Below, one piece after another: positions 35,966 through 43,927 of a stretch of DNA of 64,000 nucleotides (positions within the stretch are counted from its first letter, which is position 1; each line of letters starts with the position of its first letter). Under the pieces are notes generated by a model. It did not search any database and was not told the origin of the DNA. It was given only the letters and a program-made list of their open reading frames with translations. The position numbers were made by a program, and so were the translations under genes. The DNA lies in the NCBI RefSeq assembly GCF_033723955.1, contig NZ_CP137555.1, positions 372,001-436,000 on the forward strand, in the 5' to 3' direction. Source of the stretch: Microbulbifer pacificus. GTDB taxonomy: Bacteria > Pseudomonadota > Gammaproteobacteria > Pseudomonadales > Cellvibrionaceae.

Positions 35966-36883
35966 TCAGATGATCGGCACCTGCTTTTCCAGCTGCAAAC
36001 GACGCCAGGCATAGGCCCTACCGCCGGCAGCGATACCCAGCATATCACCGACCAGTTGGCCCGCGGCCATCAGCGCCGGCAGATCAATCCCGGTATCGAA
36101 ACCCATCTGCTCCAGCAACATCACCACATCTTCACTTGCCACATTGCCCGTGGCCCCCGGCGCAAACGGGCAACCGCCAATACCACCAATTGCACTGTCG
36201 AACTTGCGGATTCCCGCTTCGACCGCGGCATAGACATTCGCAACCCCGAAAGCACGGGTGTCGTGGAAATGACAGGCCAACCTATCGGCACTGTACTCCC
36301 GCGCCAGCTCTCCCATCAACCGCGCTACCGCCATGGGGTTGGCCGCGCCGATGGTATCGGCAATGTTCACGTCATCGGCCCCCATGGCAAACAAGCGCCC
36401 GGCAAGATCCAGCACCCTGACCGGATCCGTCGCACCCTCGAAAGGACAGCGCCAGGCCACGGCGATGCAGGCCACCACACGCACGCCATCGACCCGTGCG
36501 GCCGCACAGATTTCCCTCGCCTGCACCAGCGATTCGTCGACCGACATACGCACATTGCGCTGGTTCATGGTCTCGCTGGCACACACCACCAGCACCACGG
36601 TGTTGGCACCCGAGCTGCGCGCCAGCTGATAGCCTTTCAGGTTCGGGATAAGGACCTGGAAATCTGCCCCCGTATCCGCAGGCAAGCCGGCGAGAACCTC
36701 ATCAGTTCCGGCCATGGCGGGCACCGCTTTCGGCGAGACAAAGGCCCCCGCCTCCACCGACCGCACGCCCGCATTGAGCAGAGCCTGAATCAGTTGCACC
36801 CGCTGTGCCACGGTCAGTACCCGGGACTGGTTCTGCAATCCGTCCCTGGGCCCCACATCGTTGATCAGTATTTTTTCGCGCAT
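35966..36883 (-). CDS. HMG-CoA lyase-like enzyme, copy 1
   Basis: A 305-residue DRE-TIM metallolyase. VGPRDGLQNQ near residue 10 (DRDG-type metal/substrate loop), VEAGAFVSPKAVPAMA, HFHDTRAFG (metal His pair) and GIGGCPFAPGATGN (catalytic Cys loop) are all present. It cleaves a 3-hydroxy-3-methylacyl-CoA type thioester into acetyl-CoA and an oxo-acid or ketone. It lies 18 bases after a class III CoA-transferase gene, which would supply the thioester. A second copy lies at 57770. Confidence 0.92.
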   Translation of the reverse strand: MREKILINDVGPRDGLQNQSRVLTVAQRVQLIQALLNAGVRSVEAGAFVSPKAVPAMAGTDEVLAGLPADTGADFQVLIPNLKGYQLARSSGANTVVLVVCASETMNQRNVRMSVDESLVQAREICAAARVDGVRVVACIAVAWRCPFEGATDPVRVLDLAGRLFAMGADDVNIADTIGAANPMAVARLMGELAREYSADRLACHFHDTRAFGVANVYAAVEAGIRKFDSAIGGIGGCPFAPGATGNVASEDVVMLLEQMGFDTGIDLPALMAAGQLVGDMLGIAAGGRAYAWRRLQLEKQVPII

Positions 36884-36900
36884 ACGGTCATCTCCCGAAA

Positions 36901-38100
36901 TCAGCCCGCGTCACCACTTTCCCTCAGCGCTTCGATATCCGCCTGGGTATAGCCACACAGTTGGCTCAGGATCTGGTCGGTGTGCTGACCGATATGCGGT
37001 GCTGGTGAAAAGGAATCTTCGTGAGTGCGCGACAGTTTGATCGGGTTGCCCGGCGCCTTGGTGGTCTTGCCGTTGGGATGGGCGATATCCACCACCATAT
37101 TGCGGTGCAGCACCTGCGGATCGCTAAGGGCCCCCTCGAGGTTGTTGATCGGCGCGCAGGGAATGCGCTGCTCCTCCAGCTGTGCCAACCAGTTGTCGGT
37201 GGTATCGGTGGCGAAGATCTCCGCCAGTTTCGCGTCGATAAAATCCTTGTCCGCAAAGCGACCGGGCTGACCGTCGTACTTGGGATCATCAAATTCCGGC
37301 ACCTTCACCACCGGCTTCAGGTTCTGCCAGAAATTGTCGGTGATCACCGCGATGATGACAAAGCCGTCGCTAGTGGCGTAGCTGTTGTAGGGAACATGCA
37401 CAAAATGCGCGTTGCCGATGGGATAAGGGTTCTTGCCACTGAGGAAGAACATGGTGGCCATATAGTTCAGCATGGAAATCTGGCAATCCACCATGGAAAT
37501 ATCCACGTGCTGACCGCGACCGCTGGTTGCGCGCTCCGCCACCGCCGCGAGAATACCCATCACCGCAAACATGCCGCCGCCAAGGTCGCCGATGGGAATG
37601 CCCGCACGCACCGGGTTGTTCGGATCATCACCGGTAATCGACATGCCGCCGCCGTAGGCCTGGGCTACCTGGTCGAACGCCGGGCGCCTTGCGCCGGGGC
37701 CGTCGGAGCCGAAACCGGAGACACAGCAGGTAATGATGCGCGGGTTGATTTCACTCAAGGTTTCATAATCAATCCCGAGTCGCTCTGGTACGCCGGGGCC
37801 GAAATTGCTGATGACCACATCCGCCTGCTTTACCAGGTCATAGAACGCCTGGCGCCCGCGCTCGCTTTTCAGGTTCAGCGCCACGCTGCGTTTGTTGCGG
37901 TTCAGAGTCAGGTAATAGGCACCGAAACCGTCGATGGAATTTTCTGGATCATTGGCGAGCAATTTGCGTGTGCCCTCTCCCGCCAGAGGCTCCACCTTGA
38001 TCATATCTGCACCCAGGTCGGCGAGAATCATCGCGCCGTAGGGGCCAGACAACATATGCGTCAAATCAAGGATTCGGATACCTTTCAATGCCTTATTCAT
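36901..38100 (-). CDS. Class III (CaiB/BaiF family) acyl-CoA transferase, copy 3
   Basis: A 399-residue enzyme with KGIRILDLTHMLSGPYG, ADLGADMIKVEPLAG and the Asp-bearing IPIGDLGGGMFAVMGIL stretch. The ATG at 38100 has GGAGAG upstream; a TTG six bases further up is less likely. It is paired with the HMG-CoA-lyase-like gene downstream and follows the maleate-isomerase/decarboxylase-like gene, a natural order of acid formation, CoA activation and C-C cleavage. The acid is unknown. Confidence 0.91.
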   Translation of the reverse strand: MNKALKGIRILDLTHMLSGPYGAMILADLGADMIKVEPLAGEGTRKLLANDPENSIDGFGAYYLTLNRNKRSVALNLKSERGRQAFYDLVKQADVVISNFGPGVPERLGIDYETLSEINPRIITCCVSGFGSDGPGARRPAFDQVAQAYGGGMSITGDDPNNPVRAGIPIGDLGGGMFAVMGILAAVAERATSGRGQHVDISMVDCQISMLNYMATMFFLSGKNPYPIGNAHFVHVPYNSYATSDGFVIIAVITDNFWQNLKPVVKVPEFDDPKYDGQPGRFADKDFIDAKLAEIFATDTTDNWLAQLEEQRIPCAPINNLEGALSDPQVLHRNMVVDIAHPNGKTTKAPGNPIKLSRTHEDSFSPAPHIGQHTDQILSQLCGYTQADIEALRESGDAG

Positions 38101-38160
38101 CCACAACTCTCCACGTGTTCACTTAAATCAAGCTGCACCGTTGCCATCTGTACCATTTAC

Positions 38161-38937
38161 TCAGAATTCTTCCAGCAAACGGCCTTTACCGGTGATCCGG
38201 TCTTCAATGCCGCAGGCCCGCAATGCGTGCCAGACGGTGGCGATGTTGATTGGAATCAGGGGTTTCTGCAGCCAGTGTTCGAGGGTTGGGAAAATATCCA
38301 TGGTGGAGAGGTTGGTGCCGCACTGGATGATCGCGTCGACATCGTCACCATCCACTTCCCTCACTGCTTGTATGACGTCCTGGATCGAGGTTTCTGCAAT
38401 GGCGGTAGCCGATGGTCTGTTCATTCCCTTGACGTTCACCACTTCAAAACCGATATCGGAGAAGAAGCGCCGCACGTTGTCATCGCCCACCGGTGGATAA
38501 GGAGTAATCACCGAAATGCGCTTAGCCCCAAAGCAGTTCAGTGCATCTTTGGTCGCTCCTGCACCGGTTGTGAGCCCAAGATCACCAATCTGGTCGCGAA
38601 TCTCGCGTTCAAAGGCGATATTTCCTTCGAGCCCACCCCAGAACGTTTCCGCGGACATACCCAACATGATGTGGGAAACCTTGGCGGAAAGGATGTTACG
38701 AATTGATACAGGAATCTCTCCGCGCATGATTTCAAGGAAGCGCTCAAACACGGTGTTTTCGTCGTCACCACTGCGGGACATTTCGTCGGACCAGTTGCGC
38801 AATTCGATCCAAAAGCGGGAGGGATGCCAGGTAACGCCGTCGATGCGTATCTGCTGCAGGTCGTATTCGACCCCGGTATTGGTGGAGGGAATGATGACGC
38901 CGATCTGCGCGCGGCGGGCGATTTGATAATTATCCAT
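38161..38937 (-). CDS. Maleate isomerase/arylmalonate decarboxylase-like protein 1
   Basis: A 258-residue Asp/Glu racemase-superfamily protein. IGVIIPSTNTGVEYD near residue 12 is the maleate-isomerase-type substrate loop. Classical maleate isomerases use two cysteines; here the first site reads MLGMSAETFWGG (no Cys) and the second keeps Cys206 in IIQCGTNLST. A single C-terminal cysteine recalls arylmalonate decarboxylase. It may isomerise a substituted maleate or decarboxylate a malonate-type acid. A paralogue (40262) lies just beyond an MFS gene. The start is the ATG at 38937. Confidence 0.82.
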   Translation of the reverse strand: MDNYQIARRAQIGVIIPSTNTGVEYDLQQIRIDGVTWHPSRFWIELRNWSDEMSRSGDDENTVFERFLEIMRGEIPVSIRNILSAKVSHIMLGMSAETFWGGLEGNIAFEREIRDQIGDLGLTTGAGATKDALNCFGAKRISVITPYPPVGDDNVRRFFSDIGFEVVNVKGMNRPSATAIAETSIQDVIQAVREVDGDDVDAIIQCGTNLSTMDIFPTLEHWLQKPLIPINIATVWHALRACGIEDRITGKGRLLEEF

Positions 38938-38969
38938 AGAAACTCCCAGATGTTCTTCCGGAAGTTATA

Positions 38970-38990
38970 CCGGCCGCCCGCGGCGGCCGG
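38970..38990. other. Intergenic GC-rich hairpin in the long operon
   Basis: Nine-base arms CCGGCCGCC and GGCGGCCGG separated by CGC. It lies between the MFS and isomerase-like genes; with no T-tract it is more likely an mRNA processing or stabilising structure than a terminator. Confidence 0.5.
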
Positions 38991-39010
38991 CATGACAATT
39001 ATCAAGAATT

Positions 39011-40219
39011 TCAGGTGGCTGCTTCGGAAGCGACCGGCGCCGTAGTCTCAACGCGCGGGGCTCTCAACATCAGCGCAATGATCAACAGCAGGCCCATCAG
39101 GGTGGCGCCGAGATAATACGGGGCATGCACACCGATACCGGCAAACGCCGAACCCGTCAGCGCCGTCCCCATCCCCCGGCCGAGCGTGCCCAGGGCATTG
39201 TAAATACCCATCACGGCGCCGCGATTGCCCGCCACCGTCTCTTTGGACGTGAGCGACTGCATGGAGGTCAGTACGAAGGCCGCGCCCACCGCCTGCGACA
39301 TCAACGCCGCTGCCACTGCCGGCACGCTGGCGATTGAGCCGGCCAGGGTTACCAGGATCACTGATATCCCGAATATCACCGCACCGGCGCGCATCAATCG
39401 GCGCTCCCCGAAAGCGCGCGTCAGCGGGCCGATCAATCCGCCCTGTACGATCACCATGGCGATCCCGGCGGCCAGCAGTACCGGTACCAGGTCTTTGGGG
39501 CCGTGTGCGATATTGGTGGCGTCCGCCCAGATCGGGAATACGGATTCTACAAACCCGGCCGCGAGGTTATAGACCAGTACCCCTGCCAGCAGCAGACAGA
39601 GGCTGCGCCGGCCACCAATCCAGGAAATAACCTCCCGGGAGGACACTGTCACTCGCGGATTGTCCGCACCCCCGGGCAGGCTCTCCTTCAGGAAGAAAAC
39701 CACCACCAGTAACGCCGACAGGGACAACAATCCGGAAACCATGGCCGGCAGCTGCAGGTTGGCATCGGCGAAACTGTCACCGGCGAGGTAGCCACCGAGC
39801 GCAGGCCCGACGATAAAGCTGATACCGAATGCCGCACCCAGCATACCCATCGCCTTGGCCCGATCCTGCTCGGTGGTCACGTCGGCCACGTAGGCCTGGG
39901 CCACCGACAGGTTGCCGGCCATAAGGCCACTGAACAGGCGGGAGACAGCCACCATCCACACCGCGGAGGCAAAACCCAGAACCACATAACCGAGCACTGC
40001 CCCCGCGAGGCTTATCATCAGGATCGGCTTGCGCCCGAAGCGGTCACTGAGACGCCCCCATATCGGGGTCGAGAAAAACATGCCGATGACGTAAAGCGCC
40101 ATACAGAAGGTCGCCATGCCGGGGCTGGCCCCCAATTGCAGCGCGTAATAGGCCAGGATCGGCAACATGATTGCAAAGCCGATCATGTCCAGCAGAACAA
40201 TAAATACCGCGATCATCAT
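39011..40219 (-). CDS. MFS transporter, copy B (drug/metabolite type)
   Basis: A 402-residue 12-segment major facilitator protein with WGRLSDRFGRKPILMISLAGA near residue 55 and GPALGGYLAGDSF near residue 138, typical of the TetA/Bcr-like DHA1 group. AGGAGG lies ten bases before the ATG. It is sandwiched between the two isomerase/decarboxylase-like genes, so it may export or import a diacid or aromatic intermediate. It is not closely related to the other two MFS proteins (30854, 49560) nor to the PucC-like pair. Confidence 0.9.
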   Translation of the reverse strand: MMIAVFIVLLDMIGFAIMLPILAYYALQLGASPGMATFCMALYVIGMFFSTPIWGRLSDRFGRKPILMISLAGAVLGYVVLGFASAVWMVAVSRLFSGLMAGNLSVAQAYVADVTTEQDRAKAMGMLGAAFGISFIVGPALGGYLAGDSFADANLQLPAMVSGLLSLSALLVVVFFLKESLPGGADNPRVTVSSREVISWIGGRRSLCLLLAGVLVYNLAAGFVESVFPIWADATNIAHGPKDLVPVLLAAGIAMVIVQGGLIGPLTRAFGERRLMRAGAVIFGISVILVTLAGSIASVPAVAAALMSQAVGAAFVLTSMQSLTSKETVAGNRGAVMGIYNALGTLGRGMGTALTGSAFAGIGVHAPYYLGATLMGLLLIIALMLRAPRVETTAPVASEAAT

Positions 40220-40261
40220 GGTCGCTTCGCCTCCTGGCGATGGTTAATACGCGGACCTGGC

Positions 40262-41095
40262 TCAGTGCTCTTCCAGCAGCCAACCCATATTGTCGAAACG
40301 GTCTTGTATGCCGCAGCTGCGCAGTGCGTGCCAGCAGGTCGCCACGTTGATCGGCAATACCGGTTTCTGCAGCATTTTTTCCATGGCCGGGAATACGCCG
40401 AGGGTGGACAGATTGGTACCCACCTGCACGATCGCATCCACGTCGTCACCGTCGATCTCGCGCACGATATCCAGAATCTGCGGCTCCGGCACCAGCGCGA
40501 TGGCATCGTGGGCGTTGGCACAGCGCAGGCCTACGAGATGCTTGATACGGTAGCCGGCATCCTCGAAAAACAGCCGCACGTTCTTGTCACCCACCGGCTG
40601 ATAGGGCGTGAGGATGGACAAGGTCTTGCCCGACTGCTCCGGCACACCCAACGCCTCCAGCGCGGAAATAACCGCGTTGGCGCCGGTGGTAAGCCCGGTG
40701 CCCTCGCCCACCAACTCCTGGATGCGGTCGACAAAGCCGTCGTTGCCCTTGATACCGCCCCAGAAAGTCTCCGCGGACATCCCCATCATCACGTGGTCGG
40801 GTTTGCAGGTCATCAGGCTCTCGATGGAGTCGCCGATGGTTTCCCGCAACCGCTCGAGAAAGCGCATAAAGTTGGCGTCGTCGCTCAGGTCCGGGTGGTC
40901 GATCATGAAGCGCGTCGTGTGCCAGGTGACGCCGCGCGGCAGCAGGCGCTGGCAGTCGTATTCCACCGAGGTATTGGTGGACGGGATCACCACGCCGATC
41001 TTGGCGCGGTGACCGATATAGTTATCCCGGTGGCCATTGGTCAGCTGCGACCGCTCGCGGGTTTTCGACAGATCGATCTGGGTTGGAAATGCCAT
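40262..41095 (-). CDS. Maleate isomerase/arylmalonate decarboxylase-like protein 2, both catalytic Cys missing
   Basis: A 277-residue paralogue of the 38161 protein, with IGVVIPSTNTSVEYD near residue 33 and the identical GMSAETFWGG near residue 105. The usual second cysteine is replaced by Val225 (IVQVGTNLST), so neither canonical catalytic cysteine is present. It could be a partner subunit of the Cys-bearing paralogue, a binding protein, or an enzyme with changed chemistry. It lies between the FAD monooxygenase and the MFS gene in the long minus-strand operon. Confidence 0.8.
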   Translation of the reverse strand: MAFPTQIDLSKTRERSQLTNGHRDNYIGHRAKIGVVIPSTNTSVEYDCQRLLPRGVTWHTTRFMIDHPDLSDDANFMRFLERLRETIGDSIESLMTCKPDHVMMGMSAETFWGGIKGNDGFVDRIQELVGEGTGLTTGANAVISALEALGVPEQSGKTLSILTPYQPVGDKNVRLFFEDAGYRIKHLVGLRCANAHDAIALVPEPQILDIVREIDGDDVDAIVQVGTNLSTLGVFPAMEKMLQKPVLPINVATCWHALRSCGIQDRFDNMGWLLEEH

Positions 41096-41150
41096 GTTGT
41101 TTTCTCTCCGGGCCGATGGCCAAAAGCAGACTGTTCTATTCGAACAGGAA

Positions 41151-42365
41151 TTACTGGACTGCGAGACTCTCGCGCACGCAATTGATCATCGAACGTTCCA
41201 GCAGGAAGGCTCGCGCGCGCTCGAGGTCGGCGGCGGTTTCCATCAGCATCTGCTGGCGTTTGCGCTGTACATCCGGGTCGCGGGCTTCCATCAGTTTCTT
41301 GTTCTCGATGGTGTGACGCTGCACAAACTGCACGGCGAGACCACGGCGCTGGCGGTCGTATACGGCAAAGGCCGTTTCCGGGTCCGCGTTTTGCAATAGC
41401 ACCTGACTCAGCTTGTCCGCCAGGTTGAACGCGTCGTGCAGGCCGCCATTCATGCCCATGCCGCCCAGCGGGTTGTTGATATGGCAGGCATCACCGACCA
41501 ACAAGGCACGGCCCTGGACGTAGGTTTCCGCCACACGCTGGTTTACCGCATAGATACTGCGGTGGTGAATGTCGTAGTCGCTACCGCGATCGTGCAGGCG
41601 TTTAAGGCGCGACTGCACAAATTCGTCGGACAGGTAATAGGCTTCCTCTTCCTCGCTGGCAGGGAACACCGGCACCAGCACGCGCCAGAGCTTGTCGGTA
41701 CGCAGGATCACGCACCACTCTTCCGGGTCCGATACATAGTTCACCCAGGAGAAATCCTCAAACACCTGTTCGAACGGGAAACTGGTGCTGACCACAAGGA
41801 ATTTTTCGTCGTAGGTAAAGCCCATAAAACCGATGCCGGATTTTTTGCGCACCACACTGCGTGCGCCCTCGGCACCGACCAGGTAGCTGCCGGAGAGTCG
41901 CTCTTCCCCATTGCCGGTGCGCACAATTGCGGTAACGCCACCGGCCTCCTGTTCGTAATCGATCAGCTCACAACCGAAGCGCACTTCTGCACAGGAATAA
42001 TCCTGCAATACCTCGCAAACGAACTGGGTCAGCTCGTACTGTTCCAGCTGCAGGCGAAACGGAAAGCGGGTTTCATCGGCGATCAGGGACATATCGAAGG
42101 TCGCCACCTCGCCGGTGCTGCGATCCCGGTACTGGTAGCGATCGGCCTTGAGCCCCCGCGCCAGCATTTTTTCGATGATGCCGTCGCCGAGGTCTGCAAT
42201 CATTTCCAGCGACGGCGGGTGAAAGGTGGATGCCCGCAAATCGATAGGTAGACGCTCGCACTTTTCCAGCAGCCGCACAGGAATACCCTGCTTGGCCAGC
42301 GACAGGGCCAGCACACAGCCACTGGGACCGGCACCGGCGATGATCACGGGTTGCTGTGTAGACAT
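41151..42365 (-). CDS. FAD-dependent aromatic monooxygenase (group A)
   Basis: A 404-residue flavoprotein hydroxylase of the para-hydroxybenzoate hydroxylase/6-hydroxynicotinate monooxygenase group. The GxGxxG dinucleotide motif (IIAGAGPSG, residue 9), the middle VGAEGARSVVR motif and the late LLVGDACHINNPLGGMG (FAD ribityl binding) are intact. The start at 42365 is preferred over the GTG at 42371. Its neighbours (isochorismatase, alpha/beta hydrolase, isomerase-like) recall nicotinate ring degradation, but here it more likely hydroxylates a pyrrole- or maleimide-derived ring. NAD(P)H is the expected donor. Confidence 0.9.
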   Translation of the reverse strand: MSTQQPVIIAGAGPSGCVLALSLAKQGIPVRLLEKCERLPIDLRASTFHPPSLEMIADLGDGIIEKMLARGLKADRYQYRDRSTGEVATFDMSLIADETRFPFRLQLEQYELTQFVCEVLQDYSCAEVRFGCELIDYEQEAGGVTAIVRTGNGEERLSGSYLVGAEGARSVVRKKSGIGFMGFTYDEKFLVVSTSFPFEQVFEDFSWVNYVSDPEEWCVILRTDKLWRVLVPVFPASEEEEAYYLSDEFVQSRLKRLHDRGSDYDIHHRSIYAVNQRVAETYVQGRALLVGDACHINNPLGGMGMNGGLHDAFNLADKLSQVLLQNADPETAFAVYDRQRRGLAVQFVQRHTIENKKLMEARDPDVQRKRQQMLMETAADLERARAFLLERSMINCVRESLAVQ

Positions 42366-42416
42366 AACCACTCGCCAATTATTGTTTTAAGTTTTCGGAT
42401 ACCGGTTACGCGCGGC

Positions 42417-43025
42417 TCAAGCCGTCTCCGCCCGGGTTTCAGGTAATTGTGCAAGTACTTCGGACAGTGCCATCACGTCGGCATACTTTGCGTGCATATC
42501 AAACAGGTTGGCCGTGTGCGCTTCCGGGTTGCGATCGCCCACCGCCTCGCGCGGCACCACTACCGGGTAGTCGTACTGCAGGCCATCCACCACCGTCGCG
42601 CGCACACAGCCGCTGGTGGTAAGCCCGGTCACCACCAGCGAATCCGCGCCCTGCTCCCGCAGCCAGCTGTCCAGGCTCGTGCGATGGAAACTGCTCGCCC
42701 ACTGCTTGCTGATCACGGGCTCGTTTTCGCGCGGTGCCAGCCGCGGATCGATCTGCACCCACTCCGAGTCGGGCGTCAGCAAGTTGAGATGCTTGATGCG
42801 ATCGCGAAACACCCGCGCTTCGCCGTCGTGGTGATAGACCACGGTGGTAAACACCACCGGCAGCCCCAGGGCGCGGAAGCGCTCCAGCAAAACGCGGTTG
42901 GCTTCCACCACATCGGGGCAATCGGTACCCAGCGGGCAACGGCTGCTGGTAAATCCCACCACCATGTCCACCAGCAACAACGCCGGTCGCTTACCAAGAC
43001 CGAGACTTTTTCGTTCCAGATCCAT
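42417..43025 (-). CDS. Isochorismatase-family amidohydrolase, copy 2
   Basis: A 202-residue amidase of the N-carbamoylsarcosine amidase/maleamate amidase (NicF) type. Triad: Asp in LLLVDMVVGF near residue 19, Lys in VISKQWASSF near residue 105, Cys in TTSGCVRATVVDGL near residue 138. The start at 43025 gives the family-normal N-terminus; the frame extends 20 codons upstream over the spacer. It would release ammonia from a half-amide such as a substituted maleamate. The next gene upstream is an alpha/beta hydrolase; in nic clusters such a pair removes formate and then ammonia. Confidence 0.9.
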   Translation of the reverse strand: MDLERKSLGLGKRPALLLVDMVVGFTSSRCPLGTDCPDVVEANRVLLERFRALGLPVVFTTVVYHHDGEARVFRDRIKHLNLLTPDSEWVQIDPRLAPRENEPVISKQWASSFHRTSLDSWLREQGADSLVVTGLTTSGCVRATVVDGLQYDYPVVVPREAVGDRNPEAHTANLFDMHAKYADVMALSEVLAQLPETRAETA

Positions 43026-43081
43026 GTTTGACCTGCACCTTGTCCAGCTAGCTATGGTTTTTTGAAAGGCCTGCGAGAACT

Positions 43082-43927
43082 TCAACCGGCCCTGACGATT
43101 TCGAGAAAAAATGGTTGTAACAATTCGGCGACCGCAGCGGGCTGGCGATCACAGACGTAGGTGCCGGCATCTTCCGGCAGCTCTGCCGCCCTGCCCTTAG
43201 GCAGCAGCTGCACCGTCGGCTCCACTGCGGCACGCAACAGGTCGCGACCACCGGCAAATACCAGCGTCGGGCACTGGATAGCCGCCAGCTGCGGAACCAC
43301 ATCCTGCTCCACCACCGCGCGGTAGGACGCTTCGTAATAATCACCACAGGTAAACGCCAGCAGGGCTTCACGCTGGCTGAGGGAGAGTTCCGCCTGTGGA
43401 TCTTTTGCCCGCAAGCGCTGCCACATCCGCTGCCAGTGCGCACCTTCCGCATCCGCGGCAATTGTCTGCGCCGCCAGTGGCAACGCGGCCTTTTGTTCGT
43501 CGGTCAGCAGTGTGGGGCCGCTAAGGGCCAGAGCGCGCACAAATGCGGGCTGGTCAAACGCCAGCTGCACCGCAATGGCGGCACCGGTGTGGTGCCCGAA
43601 CACCAGTGCAGGGCGATCGAATTTCGAACTCACTGCGCGATAGATGGCATCGGCGAAGCCGGCGATGGAGATTCCACCGGGAAAAGTTGCTGGAAGCGGA
43701 TCGCTGTTGCCGAATCCTGGGGTATCGATCGCCAGAACAAAAAAATCCCTGGCCAGCAACGGCATCAGATTCTGGTACATCGCCGAAGAGCTGGGGGTCT
43801 GGTGCAACAACAGCACCAGCGGCGCCTCTTCGCGACCACAGCTGCGGAAGTGCAGTTGTGCAAATTCGCCACACAGCTCCGCATCGAGATAGCCGCGTCG
43901 AATAGTGCTCGGGAACGGCTCGATCAC
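43082..43927 (-). CDS. Alpha/beta hydrolase with His at the nucleophile position
   Basis: A 281-residue alpha/beta-fold protein. LLLHQTPSSSAMYQNL is the oxyanion region and AIDTPGFGNSD a typical strand. The nucleophile elbow reads FGHHTGAAI, so the usual Ser/Cys/Asp is His. The aspartate region FAGGRD is present. The GTG at 43927 overlaps the upstream stop as GTGA and has GGGAG eight bases before it; a longer start would overlap the dehydrogenase gene by 37 bases. It may be a C-N or C-C hydrolase with altered chemistry, in the place that NicD occupies in nicotinate clusters. Confidence 0.85.
   Translation of the reverse strand: MIEPFPSTIRRGYLDAELCGEFAQLHFRSCGREEAPLVLLLHQTPSSSAMYQNLMPLLARDFFVLAIDTPGFGNSDPLPATFPGGISIAGFADAIYRAVSSKFDRPALVFGHHTGAAIAVQLAFDQPAFVRALALSGPTLLTDEQKAALPLAAQTIAADAEGAHWQRMWQRLRAKDPQAELSLSQREALLAFTCGDYYEASYRAVVEQDVVPQLAAIQCPTLVFAGGRDLLRAAVEPTVQLLPKGRAAELPEDAGTYVCDRQPAAVAELLQPFFLEIVRAG

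Noticed and set aside
37021..38706. 561-codon plus-strand open frame
   Set aside because: Antisense to a clear CoA-transferase and an isomerase-like gene, with no domain.
36901..43927. Nicotinate (nic) degradation cluster
   Set aside because: FAD monooxygenase, alpha/beta hydrolase and isochorismatase recall NicC/D/F, but no nicotinate dehydrogenase or 2,5-dihydroxypyridine dioxygenase is present. The isomerase-like proteins lack the needed cysteines, and RCCR-like and NOL-like genes point to another substrate.
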